The position numbers were made by a program, and so were the translations under genes. A DNA stretch of 29,649 nt, taken from contig NW_019091416.1 in the NCBI RefSeq assembly GCF_001949145.1, positions 2,058,764 to 2,088,412 on the forward strand, written 5' to 3'. Positions 20,601-29,649 of this stretch are shown in pieces (position 1 is the stretch's first letter; each line of letters starts with the position of its first letter). The DNA is from Acanthaster planci. Taxonomy: Eukaryota > Echinodermata > Asteroidea > Valvatida > Acanthasteridae. The notes below the pieces were generated by a model. The model had not been told where the DNA came from. It searched no databases and was given only the letters and a program-made list of their open reading frames with translations.

Positions 20601-23600
20601 AGGCATTGTCTTGTTTTGCCTGTTTTTATGTGGAAATCCAAGAGTGGCTTTGAAGTTCTGGTTTTATGAAATTCTGCCTGTAGACCTTTCTTTGGGTTGC
20701 AATCATTGCCTACCATTTTATAGGTGGCCAAAGTTTGCATACTGCAGTTGCACCTAAGTGTGCATTTTATTCCCTTCAAATTCACAGTGGAGGCACTTTT
20801 TATGGTATTAGCAGTGCCAATATCCAATTGTTTTTAGAAGCCATGTATTCTCAAATACAACATACTTTATAAATCACTTCTCATTTTTTGCTGTCATGGA
20901 CAGGCATAGTTTGTTGTCAACTCGAATGTCAACTCTTTGACTTGACTAACAAAGGGTCTGGTGATGTTGATGCTAAGGTGATCATGGCATTGTGGCATAA
21001 TAAAAATGATAACATTTGATAACAGCATCGTTTGTCCGTATCCTCACACCCACAGGCCAACGCTGGTATTTTTTCAGCGGGCCTTGATATCTCTGAGATA
21101 TACCAGATTTCACAGGACTGTGCTGCTGCTCTCTGGAGATCACTCATTGAGTTTATTATGAGGTTGTATGGGACTAACTTGGTCACTGTGGCAGCTGTCA
21201 ATGTAAGTCAATATAAATTAGAGTTTAACAAAATGGCGCGAGCAATCAATGTGATGCTTGACATTCATAAAAGCCGTCTTCTATGTCATAGTTGTCATCT
21301 TTTCAATCAAAAGGCTTACCCCAGGAGTTTCCTGTGGTAAATAATAAGGCAATAAATATATACTTGGACAGTCTCCAACTCTGGCGAATGGGCGCTGACA
21401 ATGCCCCTTGCCGAATACTGTTCAAGTCATAAAGTCAAAACAACTTCAAAAATTAAAGAATTCCAACAATTTCACCCAACAAAAGACTTATTCCAGCCAT
21501 GTTATTGGATGGTTATCTTGCTGGTAGGCGTACGTAGAGATTGGCGCACAATTGCATGCTAAATTAATTCCAAGCAGTGTCGATTTTGAAGGGTTCTTTA
21601 CTTTGCTGTCAATGTGTTTGTTTGTGTAGAGGGTAAACTTTGTTTTCTTTGATTGGCTATAAGATCCAATTGTTTTAAGGTGCTTTTGAGACATTTGGAG
21701 TGTCTGACTGGCAGATTTCTCAGAGAAGCTCATAAATGTTGTGCAGGTATTTCTATTAGAAATTTATAAGGAGATGTGATAGTGAAAAATTGAATCATTG
21801 GAAATATCAAATTATTAATGATGTTCTCTTTGAAAAAAATCAAAACAAGTTTGAGACGATCAGTGAATCACATTTTTTTACTGGAAACATGTAGTTCCCT
21901 CTAATCTCAGAGACAGCTGAACTACAATTCAAATGAAACTCACATTATGGTGTGCACCGGCAGAGTTAACATAATGCAAAATTGAAAATAGATATCACTG
22001 TCCAGAAACTGGGCCATTGAATGTGTGCAGCAATAGTAGTCACAGACCGTGCACACAGTAAAAATCAAACAATCTTAAACCACTTTCTCTTTATTATCAT
22101 TCACATCCAGTGTTAAATGATGCTAACGCAGTGGTACTTTGCTCCCTAGGGTCATGCAACTGCTGGTGGATGTCTGTTGTCACTGTCATGTGACTACAGG
22201 ATCATGGCAGAAGGCAAGTTCAACATAGGCTTCAGTGCTACCCAACTTGTAAGGTTTGATGCTGATGTTACATGTCAAAGAAATAGCAGGTTTATAAGTT
22301 GTCAAGCTATCCTTTTTTTTTCACGTAAAATGTCATTCACTCATTCAGTTAGGGTATCTTAGAAATGGTTTCCACTGAACCTTTCCAGCATCTAGATTTT
22401 AAGTCATAATACTTTCCATAAACAATATCCAGAAAATAAAAAAAAATTAATTGAAATAATGTTCAGTATCAAAAAGCTGAAGAGATTTTGCTGCAAAACC
22501 TGAACACGGAAATTTGAAACCTTGTTTTTAATTTTGAAATGAGTGATGTGAATTATTTGTGGAGAATGCATGGAACAGATTTTTTTTGTAGTTTTTGTGT
22601 TTTTTGCCTGACCCTGCAACTTAGATTGAAATCCTGGTATAAATATTTTGAATATCTCACCGCAGCTATCTCCAATGTGGCTGTTTTGAGACTACAGCTA
22701 ACAGTTCTCACTTTCCAAAGCTGCAGACTCAAATACTCATTTCAGACTCTGCCTGGTCTGCCCTTTTTGCCAGAAGTTCGCAGGAAATCCAGAATAACAT
22801 TCAAAGTTGATACTAAAAAGTTTGAGTTTATCTTACTTGTTGTAGGGCCTCATAACTCCATTCTGGGTGCAAGAGATGATGAGCAAAGCATGCGGGGCGA
22901 GGACAGCGGAAATAAGCTTTCAAAAAGGTGAAGGGTACGCAAAAGAAACAGAATTAAAAACCAACAGGCCATGTCTATTTTCTCTTGATAATAAAAGTTA
23001 CATCATTGAACATTACAATATATTCTCCATCATGGGTTCATCTTTAGTTGCGTAGTCAGTTAAAATCTTTCCTGTCAAATGAACATTTAAAAAACCTCCC
23101 AAATTGACCTCATACCAGACTACCTGATGCTGTTGCGGCTGAAAGTGGAGGTGCACCAAACCGGAGGGTCTTAGCTCCTGGCACTAAATTCACAAAAATG
23201 GAACCTGGAGCCCTAGGCAGTGATGGAGACGACATTAGGGAGACACCCCAGAATTTGGATTGAAATTCAACATAGATGAACTCTCATGCTAACTCATTCT
23301 TTCAAAATTCACTTGTGTCATGTTTCCTTCTTTTGGAGGTACCTGGGTCAAACCGGGCTTACAATATTCTCATCTTTGAACTTGCTTTTGAACTTGGGAA
23401 TTTTATTTTTTTACATTTATGTAATATAATGTAATTTTATTTCCTGCAACACTGGGAGAGCAAATTTCGTGGGAAAACATTATTTACTCGACAATAAACT
23501 ATCTTGAATCTTTGTTCACCTGTTTGTAATTTTTTTCTGTCTTTGTCAAGGTTTGCTGTATACTCCTGAGCAGGCACTGGCCATCAGACTCGTGGATGAG

Positions 23601-24343
23601 TTGCAACCAGCGGAAGATTTGATGGCCGCTGCCAGGAAACAAATGTTGAAGTGGCTCGCTGTACCAGGTACATGGATCAAACATTTATTTGGTCTTTGGA
23701 GTCTTGTAAGTAGTACTTCAGCGAAATCATCAAATTTGGCTGTTGATGTAAACGCCAAAAACATGCATCCGGCTGCAACTTTGCTCTGTCCCTGAAACTT
23801 GCAAGGTGGAACCCAGTATATGACTGACATGTTTACATTGTAGCCTCTTGTGAACCCCTGTGAAAGTACCATCTTACTCTGGGTTGTACATATTCAGATG
23901 AAAACTTTTTGTGTACTCCCCGTATATAAACCAGAGCGAGGGTGCCCATTTTTCTCTTGTAAGCAATTCTTTTGAGTTGGTCATGTAGAACTGTCTTTGT
24001 CTAGTCCATTTCTTTTACCAGCTGCTTGAAAAGAAAACGATGAACATTGAAAAACATGGTGTCGCTAGGTCTGTTTCAAGGATGTGTTCTACATCAGTTC
24101 TGGAAATCTAGTACAGAGCGCTAGTGTTTTGGTAATCAGCATACCTCATGTATCCCCACTGTTGATTTGTTTTTTGCAGAGCATGCCAGGGTCAGGACAA
24201 AATCAATGCAGAGAGCAGCACTCATTGAGAAAGTGCAATCCTCCAAGGAGGAAGAGATCCAATTCTTCGCCAACTTCTTGCTGAAAGAAAGCGTCCAGGA
24301 AGCTGTGGGGAAATATCTGGAGACCTTGAAGAAAAGGAAATAG
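17578..24343 (+). CDS. ECI1: Mitochondrial enoyl-CoA delta isomerase 1, gene A (complete; catalytic Glu replaced)
   Basis: Eight exons (17578-17617, 18789-18917, 20117-20244, 21056-21202, 22150-22248, 22846-22927, 23551-23667, 24180-24343) join to 906 bases, 301 residues, close to human ECI1. ECI1 shifts 3-cis or 3-trans double bonds of enoyl-CoAs to 2-trans in mitochondrial beta-oxidation of unsaturated fatty acids. Residues 1-41 form a basic, acid-free leader typical of mitochondrial import. The crotonase fold follows, with oxyanion-hole motifs GIFSAGLDI and GHATAGGC, then CDYRIMAEG, TPFWVQEMM and EQALAIRLVDEL. The end KKRK lacks a peroxisomal signal. Where the family has its catalytic glutamate (GLNE-TQL, human residue 178 from memory), this protein has GFSA-TQL: residue 178 is alanine (GCT, 22237-22239). 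The exons are otherwise intact, so it may encode an inactive or altered enzyme. Confidence 0.9.
17950..18008. other. G-run followed by C-runs in intron 1
   Basis: A long G tract with gggtggg (about 17954-17970) is followed by two C tracts (about 17984-18008). It could form a G-quadruplex or a G/C hairpin in the transcript, or be a polymorphic homopolymer. No function is claimed. Confidence 0.6.
18789..18917 (+). CDS. ECI1: ECI1 gene A, exon 2 (leader end and first strand)
   Basis: 129 bases, phase 1 to 1, encoding LLSKACLKKQTGTSSLLTS and a segment to RIEQDGVHQ. The donor is the weak gtttga. It is chosen because it aligns with gene B and keeps the frame; the nearby gtcaca would shift it. Gene B's exon 2 is 12 bases longer, with the same KKQTG/KRRQTG core. 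Confidence 0.75.
18918..20116 (+). other. Intron 2 of ECI1 gene A
   Basis: 1.2 kb with no extra exon needed for a full-length protein. It includes an A-rich stretch at about 19379-19620. I see no repeat element with clear ends. Confidence 0.55.
20117..20244 (+). CDS. ECI1: ECI1 gene A, exon 3
   Basis: 128 bases, phase 1 to 0, encoding AVAILKMNNKPFNGFNKPF, a helix, and CQGVIITS, with a gtgagt donor. The usual PVNS of the family reads PFNG here; gene B keeps PVNS. The acceptor ends tgcaaacaag after a short T tract. Confidence 0.88.
21056..21202 (+). CDS. ECI1: ECI1 gene A, exon 4 (first oxyanion-hole segment)
   Basis: 147 bases, phase 0 to 0, between cctcacacccacag and gtaagt. It encodes ANAGIFSAGLDISEIYQ, then FIMRLYGTNLVTVAAVN. 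The FSAGLD backbone supplies one oxyanion-hole amide in crotonase-fold enzymes. Confidence 0.92.
22150..22248 (+). CDS. ECI1: ECI1 gene A, exon 5 (catalytic-site exon, Glu to Ala)
   Basis: 99 bases, phase 0 to 0. It encodes GHATAGGCLLSLSCDYRIM, AEGKFNIGF and SATQL. Codon 30 of the exon, GCT at 22237-22239, is Ala at the place of the active-site Glu. The same exon of gene B has GAA there. The donor gtaagg is good. Confidence 0.92.
22846..22927 (+). CDS. ECI1: ECI1 gene A, exon 6
   Basis: 82 bases, phase 0 to 1, after ttacttgttgtag. It encodes GLITPFWVQEMMSKACGART and AEISFQK, matching the family segment around APFW. Confidence 0.88.
23551..23667 (+). CDS. ECI1: ECI1 gene A, exon 7
   Basis: 117 bases, phase 1 to 1, after ctttgtcaag. 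It encodes GLLYTPEQALAIRLVDELQP, then AAARKQMLKWLAVP. This matches the family's LFPPAEAL-GIVD region. The donor is gtacat. Confidence 0.88.
24180..24343 (+). CDS. ECI1: ECI1 gene A, exon 8 (C-terminus and stop)
   Basis: It follows tttgttttttgcag and encodes EHARVRTKSMQRAALIEKVQ, a FFANFLLKESVQEAVGKYLE helix, then TLKKRK and TAG at 24341-24343. The C-terminal helix matches the family's end. Confidence 0.9.
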
Positions 24344-25040
24344 TTTTGGGGCGTGCAGGCAAAAGTCTGTTCGAAGTCACAAGCTGTTCCACTGATGTGT
24401 GATCAAAACATATACTGGTGGTTGTCATTGTTCATCTTGTGACTTGGGATTGGACTCAACTACGGCCTTGAAGAGCCCCAAAAAGCTGCATCTTCAAACA
24501 TCTTCACGGTTCCGTTTGCTGAACTGTTGGACCAGCCTTTCTTTCTGTCACTGACCAAGTCATCATGGCTGTCAACCTTACCCAGTCCTGCGGATTGACT
24601 TGCTTGGTCAAGCTCAACAAGGGAAGTCTAGGTTCATTTTGGAAGAAAAACGCAAGTACTAAAAAAAAGCAAATTATAACCATATTAAAATATAGAAATT
24701 TGTTCAGGGAAGCTTGCTACAATGGCTTTTTACAGCGCTTCAAACTGAAGTAATTGTTTTGTAGTTAGTGTCCTTAAGTGAATAGGTTGTAAAAGCGATG
24801 GAAATTTCTCTATTGCTTTAGCTAATGTTATTCTTGCTGATTTCAACCATGTCTTCTTGATTGTTTTGGAATCTCTTTTAATTTACTGACAGGGCATGTT
24901 TAGAGGATCTCGAGCTTTGCCACTGTACATTTTCATTAAAATGAAATTTCTGTATTGCCAAGTTTTTTTCTGAAGTTAACAGATAGTCACTGAATTGATG
25001 TTAAGTATCTAAAGAAATAACAATAATATAATGGATTTTC

Positions 25041-25046
25041 AATAAA
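25041..25046 (+). terminator. Poly(A) signal of ECI1 gene A
   Basis: AATAAA lies 0.7 kb after the stop and is followed within 30 bases by a GT/T-rich stretch (gtattgtttgtgctagtttg), the usual arrangement for 3' end cleavage. The 3' UTR would be about 24344-25065. Confidence 0.75.
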
Positions 25047-25065
25047 GTAAGTATTGTTTGTGCTA

Positions 25066-25812
25066 GTTTGTGTCATGTCTTTTTTAACTGTCTACTGTAA
25101 ATCATGCAATCGATCTACACTGTTCGATGTAAAATACGGAAAGTTTTCAAGAAATTAGCCCTCCCAGGATAATACTATTGCAGTCCTTTCCGTTTGGATA
25201 GCACTGGGTACTCATGCAGAACCTGTCTGGCTGATTGATAAAATCCATGGCTACAATAGATCAAGAGTTAAGATTGAAAAAAAAATGATTAAAGTAAGCC
25301 ATTTTGGGTTCTCCCTCTTCATATGAAAACACCTATCTAGTCCCCGCTTTCCTTGCATTCTTTCAAGATATATTTTTAAATACCCCATTGTTTGATTGTG
25401 TGAAGCAGTAGAGATATTGTATAACCCTTCATTTGTATTACTTTAGAAAACTTTTCTTTAAAATCAGAGAGAGAACAGGCGGCATTTCGCTCAGCAAAAG
25501 TTGTATACATGTATTTGTAAACTTTTTTGTCAGAAGTCACCCCCGATCCCGACGAACTTTTTGGTTATTTCTTCAGAATGGACCAAGAGAGGGCGTTCTT
25601 TATGCAATAGCATCAGCTAGCTTTTTCTTACACTGTCTTTAGCTTTGCTCGCAACGAGTTGCGGAACTAGTTACATCGGTACAGGTTGGAATTGAAGTCG
25701 TCGAGGGTAGGCCTAAGTCATTCAAATAGTTTTAACGGTTTGCTTCGGGTGGTTGGACAAGCTGGAAACTTAGAGCTCTTCTCTTTTAGATTTGTAGCAC
25801 CATTACCTGAAT
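25066..25812. other. Spacer between ECI1 genes A and B
   Basis: About 750 bases separate the end of gene A from the start of gene B. This must contain the gene B promoter. I see no TATA box and no exon. The short distance fits a head-to-tail tandem duplication. Confidence 0.55.
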
Positions 25813-25846
25813 ATGGAGGCATTACGGGCAATAGGAAGAAGTGGGG
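25813..25846 (+). CDS. ECI1: ECI1 gene B, exon 1
   Basis: The ATG at 25813 opens MEALRAIGRSG plus one base, ending at an excellent gtaagt donor in phase 1. The exon is short like exon 1 of gene A. It was chosen for phase and position; no transcript evidence is available. Confidence 0.65.
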
Positions 25847-28800
25847 GTAAGTCACATTGTGCATGTTGTGAAGCCCATGCCTAGGCTTGCGCTCACGCGA
25901 ACGTTCTCGCGGTCGGAAGTTCCTTCAGTTGCACTCATGTCTGGGCAAAGGGGAAACTCTGAAAAATGTCTGAAACCTTTTCGGTACAGTGTGGGAGATA
26001 TCCATAGCGCATAAATTGTGGGCATATTTGATGTAAAGGTTAACACGGTTAAGAGTTTAGTCCAGTCATTATTCATAATAATTCAGATTTCCTAGCACCG
26101 CAACACTATTTTTGCCCCATGAGTTTCGAGTGTGAAATGTGGAATATAATATAGTGACCAACTGACCAATCAGAGAAAAGAATCAAGACTCAGTGATGTC
26201 ATCCCGACCGTAAGAATGGTTGGACATCTCGCAGTTGCTGGATGTGAGTTATTCACTATACTAAAAATGCCGGGGGGGGGCACAAAATCTGCCCCTTCAA
26301 CATTTTTCCCACCTCAGTGCATTTTTTTCAGGAGTTGAACCTTTTTAGGAGTTTCAAGTTTTTAGAGTAGCTCCATGACCAGTTTTGCAAAAATCGAACG
26401 CACCGGTCTTTTGCAGTGTGCATTTATCTGAGATGGGTCAGCCCAAAATGTATACATTTTCCACTGCGGTGCTCAATACACTTGGGCTGGCGTGCAGGTA
26501 GCCTTAAACTTCAAATGACCTTAACAACAAAACAGTATGTCTCTGAGTTCAACCTTCACATTGCAATGAGTATTTACATGCATTCCAAAATTGGGTGAGG
26601 CACAGCTGAGGTCGGGGAGGGGGGTAGAATCCACTGTATAGTGTCCTTCATACAAACTCTGTGGACAGGTTGCTGAGAGAAAGATAATAATTAATGTCAG
26701 TCCTCCCCTCTGTTACCTGCAAAAAAGCAGTTTCAGTTTTAGTCCGTGTATTCTTTGTACACCTTAGACTGGATTACATACAACATGTACTTCTCTGACT
26801 CTGCTTTATCAGGTTGCATACTGTCAAGAACTCTCAGTGCATCACTGAAGAGGAGGCAGACTGGTGCCGCTCCGCCGTTGCTCTTACAACAGAAGCGCCG
26901 CTTTGCAGAGTCAGGAAACTTTGTCCAGGTTGAACGAGATAATGTCCATGAAGGTAATTACACGTCAGCTAATTATACTTACAATCAGAGTTGTAGACTC
27001 GAGTTACTTGACTTGGACTCAAGTCGGACTCCATTCACTATTTTTGTGACACGTGACTTGATGTGTAACAATTAGTTTTTGACCTTGACTTGCAAAAAAT
27101 GACTTGGGACTTGACTTGGACTTGCACATTATGACTTGTGACCAATGCAAGTCAGAAAACTACTCAATCGAACCCATTAAAGTTTAAGTTAGGCCTATCA
27201 CCTTTCATCTTGCATTCTTAAAATAATCAGCGTAAGACTTTAATGTTCAGCTCGCAACTTCTGCTTTGGTCTTGTCTACCCACGGCTATGTCTGAATCAC
27301 TTGGTTGTGGCTTGAAATCACACATTGCGTGACTTGACTTGTACTTACACAAAAAGACTTGTGACTTGATAAGGTAGAGGGTTTGCGGATACACCATGTG
27401 GAAAATATCTCTTTTAAGTATGTGTGGTTCTGAAAAAGAACTGGTTATTCAACGTCAAGTAACCAGTTCTTTTTCAGAACCTCACATACTCAAATGAGAT
27501 ATTTTCCACATGGTGTATCCGCAAACCTTCGACCTTATCGTATTCCACCATGCAAACCTTCAAGAGCTACTTTACTTGTGACTTGCTTGTGTTTGGACAA
27601 AATTGACTTGTGACTTGACTTGACCTCTGATCAAGTGACTTGTGACTTGATGTGTGCCTTGACCAAATGACTTGTGACTTGGCTTAGACTTGCAGATTTT
27701 GACTTGTGACTTGACTTGGACTTGCAAACATTGATTTGCTTCCATCTGTGCTTCAAATATCAGCAAATAGTATCCATGAACTAACTAAGCACATTTTGTA
27801 GCAGTAGCTCAGCCTAACAGAATAAGTCATAAGTCAGCAGAGCCTTATTTGAGTTGAAGGCCATTCAATGAATTTTTTTGCGCAGTTTACATCAATGGGA
27901 ACCATTGTGTCATTCAAATAACATCCATGTTAATCAGTATGCCAACTGGTTAATTGATACATCACAGCAAAGAACATGGTTCTCTTGTGAACAGGTGGAA
28001 AACTGCATTTAGACAGTACGCCTGATTTGAATAAACAAGGCCTTTTTATTTTCCTGTTACTTATGATGGTAAAATATGGTAATGCTTTGTTGATCACAGT
28101 AACTGGTTTCCGTCTGATAATTTTTATGTGTGTGTGCAGCTATTGCCATTGTGAAGATGAACAAGAAACCAGTGAACAGCATGAGCAAAGACTTCATGAC
28201 GGAGATGAACATCACGTTAGAAAAATTGGAAAACGACACCACCTGCCGTGGAGTTATTCTCACATCAGTATGTTTTCAGAAAGAGTACTGCCTGAAACGT
28301 TGAGTACCACCGGTTCTTATCAGAACCCCACATACTCAAAAAGGAGAGATGTATCCATGGTGATACCGCAAACCTAGCTAGTTTACTTGCTACCTCCAAC
28401 ATGAAAAGGTTCAAATCTTAGATGACCTCTTCTTCCCTACCTTAATCTTCCATGATCCTTCAACATTTTCCCAGTGGAGTTTGTTGGATCTGAGAGGATT
28501 GGGAGTGACCTTGCAATAATATGCTCCAGCTGGAAACAAGCAATGAATGCCTGGTTCCCAGCAGGAAGATGCCTCATTCTTAAAAGCGTAATCCAAATGA
28601 TACTGTAATGGTCCTGGTTTTTTTAGAAGTCTCCATTTCTTCCGAATGGGTACTCAATATTTGCCTTTCTGATTCAGGCCAACCCTGGTATTTTCTCGGC
28701 TGGTCTGGACATCACAGAGATGTACCAGAGGTCAAGCGACTTCACCAACGCCTTCTGGAGGTCACTACAGGATTTCTGGATGAGGCTGTATGGATCCAAT

Positions 28801-29388
28801 TTAGCAACTGTGGCTGCCGTAAACGTAAGCCCTCACGGATCAAGTGGACTTGATTTTATTGCTCTTGGCATGCTGCTTGGGCCAAAAAATTCTAGCATTA
28901 GCGTCTCCTCAAGCCTGCTAAATCCTTCAGCATCCATCAAAAGCAATGAAATACACCTGACATACATGTTTTCTTACAGAATCTAATATCTATGTGAAAA
29001 CATTAATATGTTCACTGCACAGATTTGAAAGAAAGGTGTCAACTTTTTTTACAGTTTGGTGATTGCAACTGAAAGTGATCTTCCACTTTTATCAAGTCAC
29101 AGAAGAACACTAAATCCACTCAGTAATTCATAAAACTAACAAAGCAAAGACTTAGCACTGAAAAGATTTTCCCCAAGATTTTTATTATTAATCATTGTAT
29201 CCAACTAGCTGTGAGCAAAATGAAGTCTCTGGAAACAGACAAGCTTTCATTCGATGCAGTAGCTTCTCAGTGCCTCTCCTGCTTTTCAGGGCCATTCTCC
29301 TGCTGGTGGGTGTCTGATGGCAATGAGTTGTGATTACAGGATCATGGCAGAAGGCAAGTTCACCATGGGTCTGAATGAAGTTCTCCTG
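25813..29388 (+). CDS. ECI1: Mitochondrial enoyl-CoA delta isomerase 1, gene B (5' part, runs off window)
   Basis: Exons 1-5 (25813-25846, 26813-26953, 28140-28267, 28678-28824, 29290-29388) give 183 codons; exons 6-8 should lie right of the window. From exon 3 to exon 5 lengths and phases equal those of gene A (128, 147, 99). The leader is basic: MEALRAIGRSGG, then SRTLSASLKRRQTG and LLLQQKRRF. The core shows KMNKKPVNSMSKDF, CRGVILTS, GIFSAGLDITEMY, GHSPAGGC and CDYRIMAEG. The catalytic glutamate is present as Glu180 in GLNEVLL (GAA, 29377-29379). The following TQ of most relatives is VL. This is the likelier active isomerase of the pair, by inference from that residue. Confidence 0.88.
26813..26953 (+). 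CDS. ECI1: ECI1 gene B, exon 2
   Basis: 141 bases, phase 1 to 1, after tctgctttatcag. It encodes the rest of the basic leader (LSRTLSASLKRRQTGAAPP, LLLQQKRRF) and VQVERDNVHE, aligned to the end of exon 2 in gene A. The donor is gtaatt. Confidence 0.8.
26985..27740. repeat. ACTTG-rich repeat field (GACTTGTGACTTG units)
   Basis: Degenerate tandem units of gacttgtgacttgacttgga type fill about 26985-27170, 27330-27367 and 27570-27740 in intron 2 of gene B. A 172-bp palindrome interrupts the field. This is simple non-coding satellite-like DNA. Confidence 0.75.
27368..27539. mobile_element. 172-bp near-perfect palindromic element
   Basis: Two arms of about 80 bases (27368-27447 and 27460-27539) are near-complete inverse copies around a 12-base loop. 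The left arm reads gataaggtagagggtttgcg and onward through caccatgtggaaaatatctc; the right arm ends gcaaaccttcgaccttatc. Each arm carries a small inner hairpin (agttct against agaacc). It has no coding capacity. A related single arm sits at 28293-28375, so this is a repeat family, probably a non-autonomous fold-back or MITE. Confidence 0.8.
28140..28267 (+). CDS. ECI1: ECI1 gene B, exon 3
   Basis: 128 bases, phase 1 to 0, after atgtgtgtgtgcag. It encodes AIAIVKMNKKPVNSMSKDF, a helix with LEKLEND, and CRGVILTS. The donor is gtatgt. Confidence 0.92.
28293..28375. mobile_element. Single arm related to the 172-bp palindrome
   Basis: From gaaacgttgagtaccaccgg through cacatactcaaa to gtgataccgcaaacct, it aligns with the right arm of the element at 27368-27539. 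The inner stem is ggttct-tatc-agaacc, a different loop from the larger element. It begins 25 bases after the exon 3 donor. It is a truncated or unpaired member of the family. Confidence 0.7.
28678..28824 (+). CDS. ECI1: ECI1 gene B, exon 4
   Basis: 147 bases, phase 0 to 0, after tttctgattcag. It encodes ANPGIFSAGLDITEMYQ, WRSLQDFWMRLYG and SNLATVAAVN, with the first oxyanion-hole segment intact. Confidence 0.93.
29290..29388 (+). CDS. ECI1: ECI1 gene B, exon 5 (catalytic Glu present)
   Basis: 99 bases, phase 0 to 0, after ctgcttttcag. It encodes GHSPAGGCLMAMSCDYRIM, AEGKFTM and GLNEVLL. The GAA at 29377-29379 is the active-site glutamate missing from gene A. The donor is gtgagc. Confidence 0.92.
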
Positions 29389-29518
29389 GTGAGCAAACTT
29401 AATTTCTCATCTGTTTCTCGTTAACATGAATCACTTACATCTCTTGAATTGTGCAAGTTCATGATCTCAGAAATGTTCTAGTTTGTCCCAGTGTTGTAGG
29501 CTGGACCATCAACAGATT

Positions 29519-29649
29519 AGACACAAGACCTGACACAAGACCAGACACAAGACCAGTCAGAAGACCAGACACAAGACCAGACACAAGACCAGTCACAAGA
29601 CACAAGACCAGCCACAAGACCAGACACAAGACCAGACACAAGACCAGAC
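29519..29649. repeat. 12-bp minisatellite at the window edge
   Basis: About eleven copies of acacaagaccag, some variant (gtcagaag, gtcacaag, gccacaag), run to the end of the window in intron 5 of gene B. Being a multiple of three, it reads as an artificial LVSG repeat on the minus strand; it is not a gene. Confidence 0.9.

Noticed and set aside
20462-20827. 121-codon minus-strand frame
   Set aside because: It lies inside intron 3 of ECI1 gene A, with no recognisable domain and no conservation in gene B.
22539-22931. 130-codon open frame
   Set aside because: It runs through intron 5 of ECI1 gene A and overlaps exon 6 in another frame.
17578-24343. Peroxisomal ECI2 or another crotonase-family enzyme instead of ECI1
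   Set aside because: There is no acyl-CoA-binding domain and no C-terminal SKL-type signal. The leader is mitochondrial, and length and motif order match ECI1. The missing Glu keeps enzymatic activity open but not family membership.
26985-27740. CRISPR array
   Set aside because: The ACTTG units are degenerate and contiguous with no unique spacers, in animal-type intronic DNA.

Overview
The window is eukaryotic nuclear DNA. Genes are broken into short exons with GT-AG introns at conserved phases, poly(A) signals are present, and introns and spacers are AT-rich and full of fold-back and SINE-type repeats. There are no operons and no bacterial ribosome binding sites. Gene content (secreted discoidin-domain proteins and mitochondrial enoyl-CoA delta isomerase) and a tRNA-derived SINE fit an invertebrate deuterostome such as amphioxus, acorn worm or echinoderm. 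That assignment is an inference. All genes recognised are on the + strand.

The left half (about 3.1-17 kb) holds two tandem paralogues of a small secreted discoidin (F5/8 type C) protein. Copy 2 (11866-15396) is complete: five exons joining to 756 bases, 251 residues, with a signal peptide, a short cysteine-containing region I do not recognise, and one full F5/8C domain. Copy 1 (3086-7920) has the matching exons 2-5, but I find no signal-peptide exon upstream, and the donor of its third exon reads GA where copy 2 has GT. Its third intron is also swollen by about 3 kb of fold-back and transposon-like DNA. Copy 1 is therefore probably a 5'-truncated, decaying or altered-splicing duplicate. Homology between the copies continues about 1.5 kb past the stop codons.

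The right half (17.6-29.4 kb) holds two head-to-tail paralogues of mitochondrial enoyl-CoA delta isomerase 1 (ECI1), an auxiliary enzyme of unsaturated fatty acid beta-oxidation. Gene A (17578-24343) is complete: eight exons, 906 coding bases, 301 residues, followed by a clear AATAAA. Gene B (25813-29388 and onward) shows exons 1-5 and runs off the window. Both share exon lengths and phases exactly from exon 3 to exon 5. Gene A has alanine at residue 178, where the family has its catalytic glutamate; gene B keeps the glutamate.

The rest is introns and spacers with a rich set of repeats: a 172-bp near-perfect palindrome embedded in an ACTTG-rich repeat field, a partial relative of it 0.8 kb away, a SINE with target-site duplication, intronic inverted-repeat elements shared by both discoidin copies, a 45-bp hairpin with a triloop, a 78-bp tandem duplication, and a 12-bp minisatellite at the right edge. 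No RNA gene, CRISPR array or prokaryotic feature was seen.
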